This document shows, piece after piece, positions 1 through 9,085 of a DNA stretch of 20,234 nucleotides. Origin of the DNA: Pelargonium cotyledonis (Eukaryota; Streptophyta; Magnoliopsida; Geraniales; Geraniaceae); assembly GCA_036897625.1 (NCBI GenBank), contig JAYMTA010001386.1, forward strand, positions 1-20,234, given 5' to 3'. The position numbers were made by a program, and so were the translations under genes. The notes beneath the pieces are model-generated. The model had not been told where the DNA came from, made no database searches, and worked only from the letters and a program-made list of their open reading frames with translations. How positions within the stretch are numbered: position 1 is the first letter of the stretch; the number at the start of each line of letters is the position of its first letter.

Positions 1-59
1 TATCTCAAGAGTTGTATGGAATCAAATTATTCGGTGAATGATATTACAAAAATAGTGAA

Positions 60-106
60 TAGTTGAGTAAAATACAAACCCGTGCAAAGTCGGGTAAAAA
101 ACTAGT
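60..106 (+). mobile_element. Helitron-like 3' terminus (decayed)
   Basis: A short hairpin, ACCCG (78-82) pairing with CGGGT (91-95) around the loop TGCAAAGT, is followed after six A residues by CTAG (102-105) and then T. Plant Helitrons typically end in a GC-rich hairpin a few bases before CTRR and insert before a T. The loop looks like a damaged version of a longer stem. The 5' end (TC...) would lie outside the window, so only the terminus can be proposed. A chance hairpin is possible. Confidence 0.4.
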
Positions 107-330
107 ATTACACGTAAGTAAGAGCTAACAGATCCCGTCCATAGATTTGACGGAATGTCCTGATTTGACATATTTTTTTAAAAATATTTAGACTAAATTG
201 ACTCGATTAATAGTTCATAGATTAAACCTGCACGTTTTGTATATTTCACGGACTAAATTAGATATTTCTACAAAAAGAAAAGATATTTACATTTGTCTCA
301 TTGTCATTGGATTCTTATTCCAACTCAGAC
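107..330. other. AT-rich upstream intergenic DNA
   Basis: AT-rich sequence between the Helitron-like end and the promoter of the RZ-1-like gene. No open frame or recognisable element is seen. Confidence 0.5.
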
Positions 331-480
331 TGCTGACGTGGCGGCCAGCCTCACCGAATAAACTTTGAAAAATAAAACCTAAGTGGACGCTTTCTTATAG
401 AGTACTGACCTCTCTTTCTCTTCACTCTCACTTTGATATTTAGGGTTTCTTCAAAACAACGCGAGCAATCCTATCTACTG
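331..480 (+). promoter_or_regulatory. Promoter and first leader exon of the RZ-1-like gene
   Basis: An ACGT-core bZIP-type site, TGACGTGGC, lies at 334-342. A weak TATA-like CTTATAGA is at about 390-400, followed by a CT-rich stretch typical of a plant transcription start (about 405-435). A telo-box, TAGGGTTT, is at 441-448; it is common at the 5' ends of plant genes for translation and RNA-handling proteins. The leader exon is inferred to end at 480, just before GTACGC. The exact start site cannot be read from sequence alone. Confidence 0.55.
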
Positions 481-1432
481 GTACGCACTGTTACCCTTTT
501 TGATTGTTTATTTTATTTGTTGGGTCTTTGATTCTTGATTGCTTAAAGCTTCATGTTCTCGTGAATTTTCAGATCTATGAACTGATATACTTGTGTTTTT
601 TTTAGAATTCGTCTATTGATTTAGATCTGAACCGTTTCGTATATCTTGTTGAAACCCTCAATTTTCTGTTGATTGTGCCCAAAATTGACTTGGGAATCAA
701 GTTGGTGAAATTAGGGTTTCCGAAAGAGTTAAAGTTGATACCTTTGTTGGTTGGGGTTTTATTTGATGCACAATTATTGTTTGGGCACGTATGTGGATTG
801 ATATATTGGTCTTTCACTGCAGTGCTGATTAGATTTGATTAGGGTTCCCAAATTAACACCATGAGCCTGTATTCTGTTCTATGAGATATCTTTGCTGGGA
901 AATCGTAGGTAGCTTTATGTAGTTTGTAGAGGACTCTGGTATATTCTGTGATGCCGATGATGATAACAATTTTTGGGAACCATTTGTATTGGTGAGAATG
1001 AGGGTAGTTGGAAAAAAATATGATGGCTAAATGCAAAAAACTTGCCTGAAATTCATGCTTTGTTGTACTGAAAGCCGGTTGTTTATGTGCAAATGGGTTC
1101 TTATTATATTAGGATGTGACTCGTTTGGAGTTTTAGCTAATGTTCTCTTTTGAATTGAATATCATCTTTAGATGCTGTGTCACATTGGCTGAGTATGATA
1201 TAATATCATGTTTCTCATACTCCAGGAGTAATATTGTTCTCAAATGGATATATGATGCTGTACGGTATCAGCCGTTTTTATTTTAACGGTGGATGTTGTG
1301 TGGATTCCACTTGTGAAGTTGGTGTTGATTTATTGAGGAATTCAATCAATTGTTTCTCGTCCACTATCTTTTTAATGGTTGATGCTGTTTGCTTTCAACG
1401 TTTGATGTTTCTTTTCCTGAAAATAACTGCAG
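481..1432 (+). other. Probable 5'-UTR intron of the RZ-1-like gene
   Basis: The donor candidate is CTG|GTACGC at 480/481. The acceptor is AACTGCAG ending at 1432, seven bases before the initiator ATG at 1440. The stretch is T-rich, has no long open frame and contains further telo-box-like words (about 711-719). Alternative acceptors exist (for example CTCCAG near 1225), so the leader could have an extra exon. Leader introns of this size often enhance expression in plants; that role is inference here. Confidence 0.5.
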
Positions 1433-1439
1433 TAAAAAA

Positions 1440-2706
1440 ATGTCAGACGAGGTGGAGTACCGTTGCTTTATAGGTGGCCTTTCATGGTCTACATCTGATA
1501 GAGTTCTGAAAGATGCATTTGAAAAGTTTGGCAGTCTTCTTGAGGCTAAGGTAAGCATTCTATTAATTATGATTCATGCTTTTATCTGATGCTGTCTCAT
1601 GTTTTCTTTACTCGAAGTTCACTGTTTAAACGATAATTTTTGAACTTTATGTGACTGATGTTTTTCTTTTTCTTTAGTAAATTAGAGCACCCGTTATCCA
1701 AATAGCTTTGTTCAGCTCTGTTATTATTGTTATCTTCCTGGTAAATGAAAGGTGTTGCTGTTTGGAGTTTGGACACTTAAGTTTCTTCCTTTCAGAAACA
1801 TATCTTGTTGTCTTTGACGCAATAACTTGCAGTTTGTCTCCTGCAATCACAAATTAGGAGAATGCCAAACCTTTAATTACAAATTTTTCTTTTACAATTG
1901 TGTTGTATGAGGCTTGTTTATTTAGTTAGGAAATCAATTCTGTACAGAACATGGTAATCCCATTTCAATAAGCATACTATATAAGACATTAAAGTTGAAT
2001 TTCTTACTTTCTTATATTTTGAATGAAATTTGGTGGTAATTGTTTGAGTTCTATCATATGTGATTTTGATGCAATGCTTTTCACCAATTCATGATCATTA
2101 TGGTCTTAATATTTTTGTTGAGACAGGTTGTTGTTGACAAGTTCTCTGGTCGCTCTCGCGGATTTGGGTTTGTCACTTTTAGTGATAAGCAAGCAATGGA
2201 AGAAGCTATCGAAGAAATGAATGGAGTTGATTTAGATGGTCGGAGTATCACTGTTGATAAAGCACAACCACAGGGTTCAGATAGAGATCGTGATGGAGGA
2301 CGTGACCGTGGTCGCGATCGTGGGCGTGATCGTGACTATGGAGGAGGGGGTGGAGGTGGCCGTGGAGGTGGAGGTGGTGGAGATTGCTTTAAGTGTGGGA
2401 AGCCTGGACATTTTGCTAGGGAGTGCCCTGGTGAAGGATCAAGAGGTGGGGGAGGAAGATATGGTGGTAGGGATGATAGGCATGGTGGCAGCGGGGGGGG
2501 GGGAGGGGGGGGAGGGGGGCAGCGGTGGTGGAGGAGGAGGAGGCGGCGGCGGCAGTCGTCATGGTCCCGATCGGAATGGAGATAGGTCTAGTGGGCGCAG
2601 CAGGGAATCTGGTGGTGGTGGTGGTCGTGGAAGCTCGGGATCTGATCGATATGGCCGTGATCGTTCTGGACCATATGAGCGCCGGAGTAGTGGATTTCGC
2701 TCTTGA
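1440..2706 (+). CDS. Glycine-rich RNA-binding protein, RRM + CCHC zinc knuckle (RZ-1A-like); frame broken in poly-G
   Basis: The two coding exons are 1440-1550 and 2127-2706, joined in phase 0 across a GT-AG intron. Residues 1-85 form an RRM, with RNP2 CFIGGL at 9-14 and RNP1 RGFGFVTF at 48-55. An Arg/Asp and Gly-rich linker follows, then a zinc knuckle C124-X2-C127-X4-H132-X4-C137, then a Gly-rich tail. This layout matches plant RZ-1 proteins: nuclear or nucleoplasmic RNA binders tied to splicing, mRNA handling and cold response. The start is the ATG just after the leader acceptor, giving MSDEVEYRC, as in the family. As written, the frame shifts by one base in the G runs at 2493-2519 and stops at 2583-2585 (189 aa, ending in a WRRRR-type tail). 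One G fewer would give about 229 aa ending in [10 protein letters not shown]..., which fits the family far better. This is either a sequencing or assembly slip or a real slippage allele. Confidence 0.88.
1551..2126 (+). other. Intron within the RRM coding region
   Basis: The donor is AAG|GTAAGC at 1550/1551 and the acceptor GAGACAG|GTT at 2126/2127. The intron is T-rich and splits the RRM between residues 37 and 38, just before the [13 protein letters not shown] stretch. Removing it restores a continuous canonical RRM, which is strong support for the boundaries. Confidence 0.92.
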
Positions 2707-2710
2707 TATG

Positions 2711-2798
2711 GTATGCATTACAAAATTAGACTAAACTCGGCATGTTCGTCATTGGCTAACTTTGTGGTACTAATGGAACTGTGTTTTGGACATTGCAG
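2711..2798 (+). other. Probable 3'-UTR intron
   Basis: A donor, ATG|GTATGC (2711), lies four bases after the family-like stop (2704-2706). A branch-point-like TACTAAT sits near 2769 and the acceptor ACATTGCAG ends at 2798. With the corrected frame the stop is only 4 nt before the junction. With the frame as written (stop 2583-2585) the junction is about 125 nt downstream. Confidence 0.55.
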
Positions 2799-3760
2799 TT
2801 GAGGACCTGAAGGTGCTGCTGCTACTGCTTGCAATGCTCTTGAAGTTTCTTTTTACAGGATGTGTTCTCTTTTATCATTGTCAGGGTGGATCAAGTAGAA
2901 CCGTGTTTTGAAGTGCAAAACTTGGCTCAGATTTTTCCAAGTGTTTTGTGTTCCTAAAATGCTCACTTCGATTTTATGGTCAGATGGAGTCTTTATACTT
3001 GCTTGACATGCACAATTCAGATATGGTCTTATGCACTTTGAATGCCATTATTGTTGCTGGGTTTCTTGTGACTTTCATGCATGGGCCATTGCAAATGCCA
3101 TAATTGCTGCCTGATTACCATAATGCCATTATTCCTTGTGCGATTCCAACCATGGAAGTTTTTTTGATCCTCGAGGGGTATTTGGAGAATTGATTTTGAG
3201 AGGGCCCTGCTGTTCTTTTCGTTTGGGAGAGGTGGAGGCTGTTTTAAAAAGTAGAATCCGTATTTTGGTTACCCCCTGTTTTCAGTGTCGTACTTTATAA
3301 ACAGGAGTCAAGCGGGTAATCTTTCCTCACACACTACTTCGCAGCGTGCTAGTTCATAATTTGTAGCTTGTTCTATATTAATAGTGTTAACCTTTTGGCA
3401 GGATTCTTGGCTATTTCTTGGCCTTCTGGGAAATACATTCCAGGGGTGGAGCTACTATAGATAAAAATTTCATACATAATACATTTGTTCTTTTATATAA
3501 ACTTGTTTATATTTTAAAAGCCTGGGTTGGTAGATGCAGGATAAGCTAATAATTTAAATTCTTTTGTTCCATCATCATGGGTAATATTTTTTTCTTTAGT
3601 AGTGTCATTTTATGGCCAGTTGGCTGCAAATATACAAATTTCATGAATGATACCAAACCTTATCTGAATGTGTGTTATTGCATGAACAATATTGTCATTT
3701 TCATGAGTTTTTTCAATGCATATTTGTCTGAAACAGGAGGGAAAAACTAGCAATCACACA
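2799..3760 (+). other. 3' UTR of the RZ-1-like gene and intergenic DNA
   Basis: T-rich sequence without a credible open frame. The first 250-300 bases are probably 3' UTR. The convergent VTL pseudogene ends at 3762, so the two transcription units face each other tail to tail. No clear poly(A) signal can be singled out. Confidence 0.5.
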
Positions 3761-3761
3761 T

Positions 3762-4428
3762 TCAGATACCAAGTCCTTTAGAGCCAATCAGCCTAGTGAG
3801 TCCAAGTGTGATTGCCATAGCCATCCAGCCTCCTATCAGAACCCCAGCAGAGGACTTAACCACAGGAGTCCTACTGAGCAGCGCTCCGGTTGCTCCGAAC
3901 GCCGCCAGTGTCAAGCTAGCAACTGCTGAAACCACAGCTAGTCTCACCTTATAGTCCCTCACAAATGCAGCTGCAAGAAGTGGCACCACAGCTCCAACAG
4001 AGAAGGCAAGTGCTGAAGCAGCAGCAGCCTGAACTGGACTTGGAAGCTGCATCTTCTGACCAATATCTTCTTGGCCATTTCTAGCCCTGATCCTCTTCAT
4101 TTGGGCTAATTCTATGTCCAGTTGGGTGTACACAGACACAAACTACTATGGCCATGCTACAAGCACCAGCAACCAGCCCTGCAAAACCAGGAAGGAGCAT
4201 GGCTCTGAGGTCTTGCTTCACAGCTCCAACACCCATCATTAGTGATGACACCGATACCAACCCGTCATTGGCTCCCAAAACAGCTGCACGGAGCCATTGG
4301 CCTCGTTGATAGTGATCGTCTTCAGAGCCGCCTTTTTGGTGCTGTTCTTGCTCTTCATGGTCTGTCATGGTAACTGGTATTTCAATGTGGCCTAGTGAGG
4401 CCTTGCTGTGACCTTCAAGGGAAGACAT
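3762..4428 (-). pseudogene. VIT-like / nodulin-21-like iron transporter, frameshifted
   Basis: Two overlapping minus-strand frames together cover one VTL protein. The first, from ATG 4428, encodes an N-terminal tail followed by GQWLRAAVLGANDGLVSVSS and ends its homology at GACSMAI. The second, from about 4139 to the stop at 3762-3764, resumes at SVYTQLDIELAQMKR and runs to the C-terminus (VLIGGWMAMAITLGLTRLIG). At the break (about 4140-4147) the intact paralogues in this window read A-I-G-E-F-V-S; here only four bases, GTAG, stand where six (GGNGAR) are expected. So two bases are missing, at least one is substituted, and the conserved Gly-Glu is lost. Restoring two bases gives about 222 codons, close to the 220-aa paralogue. 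Its TATA box and start-site block are still present. VTL proteins normally load iron into the vacuole and are intronless. A sequencing error is less likely because a substitution is needed too. Confidence 0.85.
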
Positions 4429-4471
4429 TGGCAAAAACTACTTATTTATCAGAGGGTGAAGATGTCGATTT

Positions 4472-4510
4472 CTTGTGGAGAGAGCTCGAGCCTTTTCGAG
4501 TATATTTATA
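4472..4510 (-). promoter_or_regulatory. Core promoter of the frameshifted VTL copy
   Basis: TATAAATATA on the minus strand is at 4510-4501. The block CTCCACAAG (plus-strand CTTGTGGAG) lies at 4480-4472, about 30 bp downstream of the TATA and 44 bp before the ATG. The same block is found at the other two VTL genes. Confidence 0.6.
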
Positions 4511-4630
4511 GGGACAGAATCAAGAACCATATATTAGAAGTGTTGTGTGCAAGTTGATGATAGTTGGGAGGCCACAAATTGCATATTCAAATATTCTCTG
4601 ATTTCTTGATCTCATGGATCAAAGTATCAT
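4511..4630. other. Upstream region of the VTL pseudogene
   Basis: AT-rich sequence between the core promoter and the tandem repeat. No named element is recognised. Confidence 0.4.
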
Positions 4631-4732
4631 TAGTGTTCTTGCTTTATAATGTTAGATAAATGCTTGTTTGTTCTTGTTGTGTAGTGTTCTTGCTTTGGAA
4701 TGTTAGATAAATGCATGTTTGTTCTTGTTTTG
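4631..4732 (+). repeat. 51-bp direct tandem duplication
   Basis: Two adjacent 51-bp copies (4631-4681 and 4682-4732), both starting TAGTGTTCTTGCTTT, differ at four positions by my count. They lie about 200-300 bp upstream of the frameshifted VTL start, so they fall in its promoter region. Confidence 0.9.
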
Positions 4733-5240
4733 TAACAACTGAAATATTCTATTCTGCACACTATTTTTCACTTTTGTTTGCTCAGATTCTCCGCACTAAT
4801 GTTTTTCATAATATATTTAGAAATAATAAGAGGTCCTAAACATGAAACTGGAATTTAAATATTTCCTATTCAACATGCTTCCGCGCACACATGTATCTAA
4901 AATGACGTGTGCTCGGACAAATTTTCTCACAAAAGTGTGTGAAGACTGATGATTAACTTTATAATAGTTTTGGTGAATAAAACAAAAAGGGTGTGGATTC
5001 CACACAAAAAAGCCATGATCAACACACTCCTAATTACTAAATTATGCAAGAAAAAAAATTGTTGTTCTAAGATATGATCTAATAAATAAATTTAAAGGAG
5101 TGTGCACTCCACACGAAAAAGTTCAATATTTAATGAAAATGGTGTCATTTTCTTTGTCATATGCAAGTCTTCTTCTCCAAGCTTTACACAAAGCAACAAA
5201 ACCACTATGCTTTTGTTGATTACAATGTGCCACTGAAGAA
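4733..5240. other. AT-rich intergenic DNA with small palindromes
   Basis: There is no gene. GTGTGGATTCCACAC (4991-5005) is an almost perfect inverted repeat. GGAGTGTGCACTCC (5097-5110) has a 5-bp stem and is followed by ACAC. Each is followed within a few bases by an A-rich stretch and G. Confidence 0.55.
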
Positions 5241-5578
5241 ATATACAATTTCTTGATGGTTTAGTACATTAATTGTTTTAAGTTGTCACTTTAATTTTTT
5301 TTTTTTTTTTTTTTTTTGTGTGTGGTTAATAATGAAATTCATGAGACTTGTCATTTGAGGTAATGCATGTGACAATGTTGGTTGATCAATCTTGATCATG
5401 CAAAGAAAAGAAAATGAAATAATCATAATAACAAGAGTCATGCAAATATACGATTTCTTGATGGTTTAGTCCATTAATTCAAGTTGACACTTGTCATTTG
5501 AGGTAGTGCATGTGACAATGTTGGTTGATCAATTTTGAACAATATTGTAAAGAAAAAAAGAAATGATCATACTAACAA
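5241..5578 (+). repeat. Direct segmental duplication, one copy carrying a poly-T insertion
   Basis: Copy A (5241-5434) and copy B (5446-5578) share blocks such as TTTCTTGATGGTTTAGT and GTGACAATGTTGGTTGATCA in the same order. Before 5291 the offset is about 201 bp; after 5346 it is 143 bp. The difference is a 58-bp stretch present only in copy A, which includes a run of 23 T at 5295-5317. Confidence 0.85.
5292..5349 (-). mobile_element. Small poly(A)-type insertion (retroposition-like)
   Basis: On the minus strand this is a short unique sequence followed by about 23 A. It is flanked by ACTT at 5288-5291 and 5346-5349, while copy B has a single ACTT at 5489-5492. That pattern resembles an insertion with a 4-bp target duplication and an empty site next door. 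The target duplication is short for LINE-type retroposition, so slippage or deletion in copy B is an alternative. Confidence 0.4.
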
Positions 5579-8316
5579 TAGACACACTCAATATGTTCTC
5601 CAACAAAAGAATATAACATAACCTATGAGTGGGTTAAAGAATAAACGAAAGAGTTAAAAAAACACTGGCAAATTTGACGAGTCTTGTCAGAAATTTTGTT
5701 TTATGGATTGCTTTCTAGATTCATAATCTATTAAGAACAAAAGTTCTTTTCCCGAATAACAAACTAATGCACATGTAACAGTGATGGCTGCGATGATGGT
5801 AAGGAACCAACTATAAGGAATCAATAGAGACCAATTCCAAAATAATATTATTGCAATGCAATCTTAATCTTAGATTTATGCCCTTGAGAGGAGTACAAAA
5901 ACCGAACTTATAAGACCAATCTCCCGATCGAACACCCAAATAATTCCTAAAACGACACTATATTCTATGCATCCGTTCATATTAACATTTGCTCTAATAG
6001 GGGAAGGGAGAACCAAAAATCTAAGGAAGGAGTTTTTGGGTTGCAAATCTTGAATAGTGTTGGTATTCTTTTTCCCAACTATATACTATATTCCTCCAAG
6101 GCTCAATATCTTTGTGAATTGTTTATAATTATCTTTGGACTTGATTGATATTACAGGAATAAATTCTGCAATTTTCTCGTGTGATAGAAGGACAAGCTTT
6201 TATTCATAATGGAACTTTTCTTATCTATGCTATGTATCATCCTTTTGATAAGTTTTGTACATACTTTATTTTTAGAAATATCAATGTGTCATGATCATCT
6301 CATAAGAAGAGGGCTTTTTTATATGAAAAATTCAATAATGTGTATAGTATTTTAGACAAGTATTATGATTAAAAGTAAGACCGACTGATATACTATTCAA
6401 GTCCATCAACAATAAGTCAACCTAATTAACTATTAGGCCGACCATATATAGTGAAAACATCTACATAGAAACTTGAAGTCGACTCATATAAAATCTGCGT
6501 CAACCACTCTACACATTCTCTCTACAAATCCTTATGATAGTTCCCAAAGCATAAATATATAAAAGTAAACTTTGTTTCATCACTTATCTCCAGTGAGAAC
6601 TGCATGAGTTTGAAAACTCTTGTAAGAGTTTCTATAAAAAGAAAATATCAGCAAGTTGCTCAACAAAAAAAATATCAATTAATATTTTTATTTGTAAACG
6701 TTTCTACGTCACGGTGGCTGTAGAAAGTAAGTAGAACCACCAAACCAGTCCTTACCCTAATCAACATCATCTCTCCTTTCCTTTTGCTATAGAAGAATTG
6801 AATTAGGTCAAATAAGAAAGCAAATTGCTAGGAAAGCCACCTTATCCTTAATTTTCCATATAGGAGGCTTATTATGATTGGAAGCAATGAAAAAACAAAA
6901 GTTGAAGAGTGATTGGATAGCTGAATAGGATGCCACCACACTAGAGAATGGTAGTGATGATTGTTCACAAATATTAGTAAACTAAATCAACAAGAGTGTG
7001 TCCTCCATATGGAAGTTGGATAATATTAATATAGTTTCTTTAAAAAAAAATAATTAAAGAGGAGTGTGGTATACACAAGAAAGCCACCACTAAATACTAG
7101 ATTCTTCACCAAACTAAATCCACAATTTGTTTCTCCAAAAAATAATGATAATTGGAACATGAGATTGTCTTTTTATTTTTTTATAATTTTTTTTTCACAT
7201 TTGTAATAAAATATATTTGTTTGAGAAACATTATATTAGTTGAGTCTTGAGACTTGAGAGTGTGTCTTCCACTTCCATTAATGTAATGGTGAGCAATATT
7301 ATCTAATTTTGTAGCTTCTCCACTTTGGCAAAAATATCCCAATTTTTAACTTTTTATTTATTTATAATATTTCAATTTTTAATTTTATTTTATTTTATAA
7401 TATTTCAATTTTAACTTTGTTTTCTCATACAACTTCGTATGATTTTATCGACTTTCAATGTTTCACCATATTAAAAAAATGTTGACAAAAAATATAAGGA
7501 TGGAGTTTATTAATTTTACCACAAGTAAAATGTGTGAAATTATATAATTATGAATAAGTGATTAATTCAAAAATAATAAATTATTTATTCACCATCTTCA
7601 GCAATTCATCCGTCAATCTCCTTTTCTATTCTACCATAATACGATCAACAACATTACATTCTCTAGTGTCGGCTGCTAGATTTTTCACGAGCACCAATAA
7701 CGAGATGATCTTTTCTTTTCATGAAATTTCATGAAGTATTGGCTTTATGATACTTATTCTATCAAAATTTATGATTTATCATGTCCAGTAATTATGACAA
7801 AAATAAACTACAAGCACATCATATAACAATAAAGTTCATGATTTTATGCTTGATTATTTTCTACTGTCAAGGCCGGTGATTTTACGCTAGGTTTCGGTGA
7901 TAAAAACTCGAACACGAACGAATAGATTTTCGTAATTGATTTTTACCTATTTACTCTTTTACCACACATCATGTGTAAATATTGCCATATCTAAAGCCTA
8001 AAATTGAGTTCAATTGATGTATTAATAGAAAACCAAGACATGATAATTATTGTATTCAACTTGTGCCATTTTCGCATAGCAACAAATTTTACATGGACAA
8101 ATTACTAACTATAGTATAAGAAAGTTAAGGCTTTAGACAATCATTTGAGTGATGAAAATAAACATAATCATTAAGTTCCCATCTGAACAAATACTGCTTA
8201 TGTATTTAGAGCATAAAAGCCTTCCCTCAGTACACATATTTTGAATGATCCTGAAACCTGATATATTTTACAGATTAAAATGACAAAGAAACATAGATAA
8301 CATAACAATCAGTCAG
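5579..8316. other. Gene-poor AT-rich intergenic region
   Basis: I see no supported gene on either strand. The region has homopolymers and AT-rich microrepeats (for example TTTATAATATTTCAATTTT twice near 7359-7415), further AGTGTG words (6994, 7063, 7259) and scattered TTGAC/GTCAA cores around 6360-6500. Short open frames have no family resemblance. The last part, near 8200-8316, is probably the 3' UTR of the VTL gene on the minus strand. Confidence 0.5.
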
Positions 8317-8979
8317 TTACATTTCTAGTCCTCCAATGCCAATCAGCTTGGTCAGTCCAAAAGTTATGGCCATGGCCATCCAGCCTCCAATCAGCACTCT
8401 GGCAGATGATTTTGCCACAGGAGTCCCTCCCAGAATTGCTCCTAACCCTCCAAACACGGCCAGGGCCAAGCTCGACACTGCAGCCACCACAGCCAGCCTC
8501 ACCTCGTGCTCTCGTATAAATGCAGCCCCGAGCAATGGCAGCACTGCTCCTACTGCAAAGGCAAGCGCCGATGCAAAAGCAGCCTGCAGAGGATTCGGGA
8601 GCTGCTCCTTTTCCGTCTCTTCTTCTCCATTTCTTCTGTTTCGCTTCATCTGTGCTACTTCTATGTCCAGTTGGGTATATACAGAGACGAACTCGCCAAT
8701 TGCCATGCTGCAAGCACCTGCAATCAAACCTGCAAAACCAGCAAGGAGCATGACTTTGATGTCTTTCTTCACTGCTCCAACACCCATCATCAACGATGCA
8801 ACAGAAACCAGCCCGTCATTGGCTCCCAGCACAGCAGCGCGAAGCCATTGTGCCCTTTGGGCGTAGTTGAAGGCATTGTCTACAGATTCTTGGCATTGTT
8901 TTTTGTCAGAATCGTTCTGCTGAACGGGATTTTCTACATCTTTGAGTGATGGCAGGTCTTGAGTCCTAGAGGTGGCCAT
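8317..8979 (-). CDS. Vacuolar iron transporter homolog (VTL, nodulin-21-like)
   Basis: An intact, intronless 220-aa protein. The start is ATG at 8979 (MATSRTQDLP); an upstream in-frame TTG is not used in plants. A polar N-terminal tail (1-42) precedes QRAQWLRAAVLGANDGLVSV (TM1). Then come ASLMMGVGAV, a second hydrophobic segment with GACSMAIGEFVSVYTQ (88-103, carrying the conserved Gly-Glu) and a short cytosolic loop DIEVAQMKRNRRNGEEE. Three more hydrophobic segments follow at about 131-153, 161-184 and 193-214. Five membrane spans with a short loop, rather than the long metal-binding domain of VIT1, is typical of the VTL branch, which moves cytosolic Fe2+ into the vacuole and is usually repressed under iron deficiency. 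It is closest in sequence to the frameshifted copy at 3762-4428. Confidence 0.95.
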   Translation of the reverse strand: MATSRTQDLPSLKDVENPVQQNDSDKKQCQESVDNAFNYAQRAQWLRAAVLGANDGLVSVASLMMGVGAVKKDIKVMLLAGFAGLIAGACSMAIGEFVSVYTQLDIEVAQMKRNRRNGEEETEKEQLPNPLQAAFASALAFAVGAVLPLLGAAFIREHEVRLAVVAAVSSLALAVFGGLGAILGGTPVAKSSARVLIGGWMAMAITFGLTKLIGIGGLEM

Positions 8980-9050
8980 GAAGTACAAAATGAAGGTGAA
9001 TGCAAAGGTTACTACAAAAAAGCAAAGTATTTAGAGAAAAGATGATTCAG

Positions 9051-9085
9051 CTTGTGGAGGACACATTCCATTGAAGGTATTTATA
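9051..9085 (-). promoter_or_regulatory. Core promoter of the 220-aa VTL gene
   Basis: Minus-strand TATAAATA is at 9085-9078. The shared block CTCCACAAG is at 9059-9051, 26-34 bp downstream of the TATA, which is where transcription should begin. The predicted leader is about 70-80 nt. Confidence 0.65.

Noticed and set aside
602-1036. Minus-strand open frames of 65-71 codons
   Set aside because: They lie in the leader intron of the RZ-1-like gene, have no motif and look like chance frames.
1234-1473. Plus-strand open frame of 79 codons overlapping the RZ-1-like start
   Set aside because: It is in another frame than the RRM, spans the intron acceptor and has no family resemblance.
2416-2734. 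Extra frames across the Gly-rich tail
   Set aside because: They are shadows of repetitive GGN codons. Only the two frames discussed for the RZ-1-like tail carry meaning.
4817-5005. 62-codon minus-strand frame
   Set aside because: Biased AT-rich composition, no motif and no upstream signal.
8336-8949. Long plus-strand frames (77-176 codons) opposite the 220-aa VTL gene
   Set aside because: They are antisense shadows of a well-conserved coding region; the minus-strand protein fully explains them.
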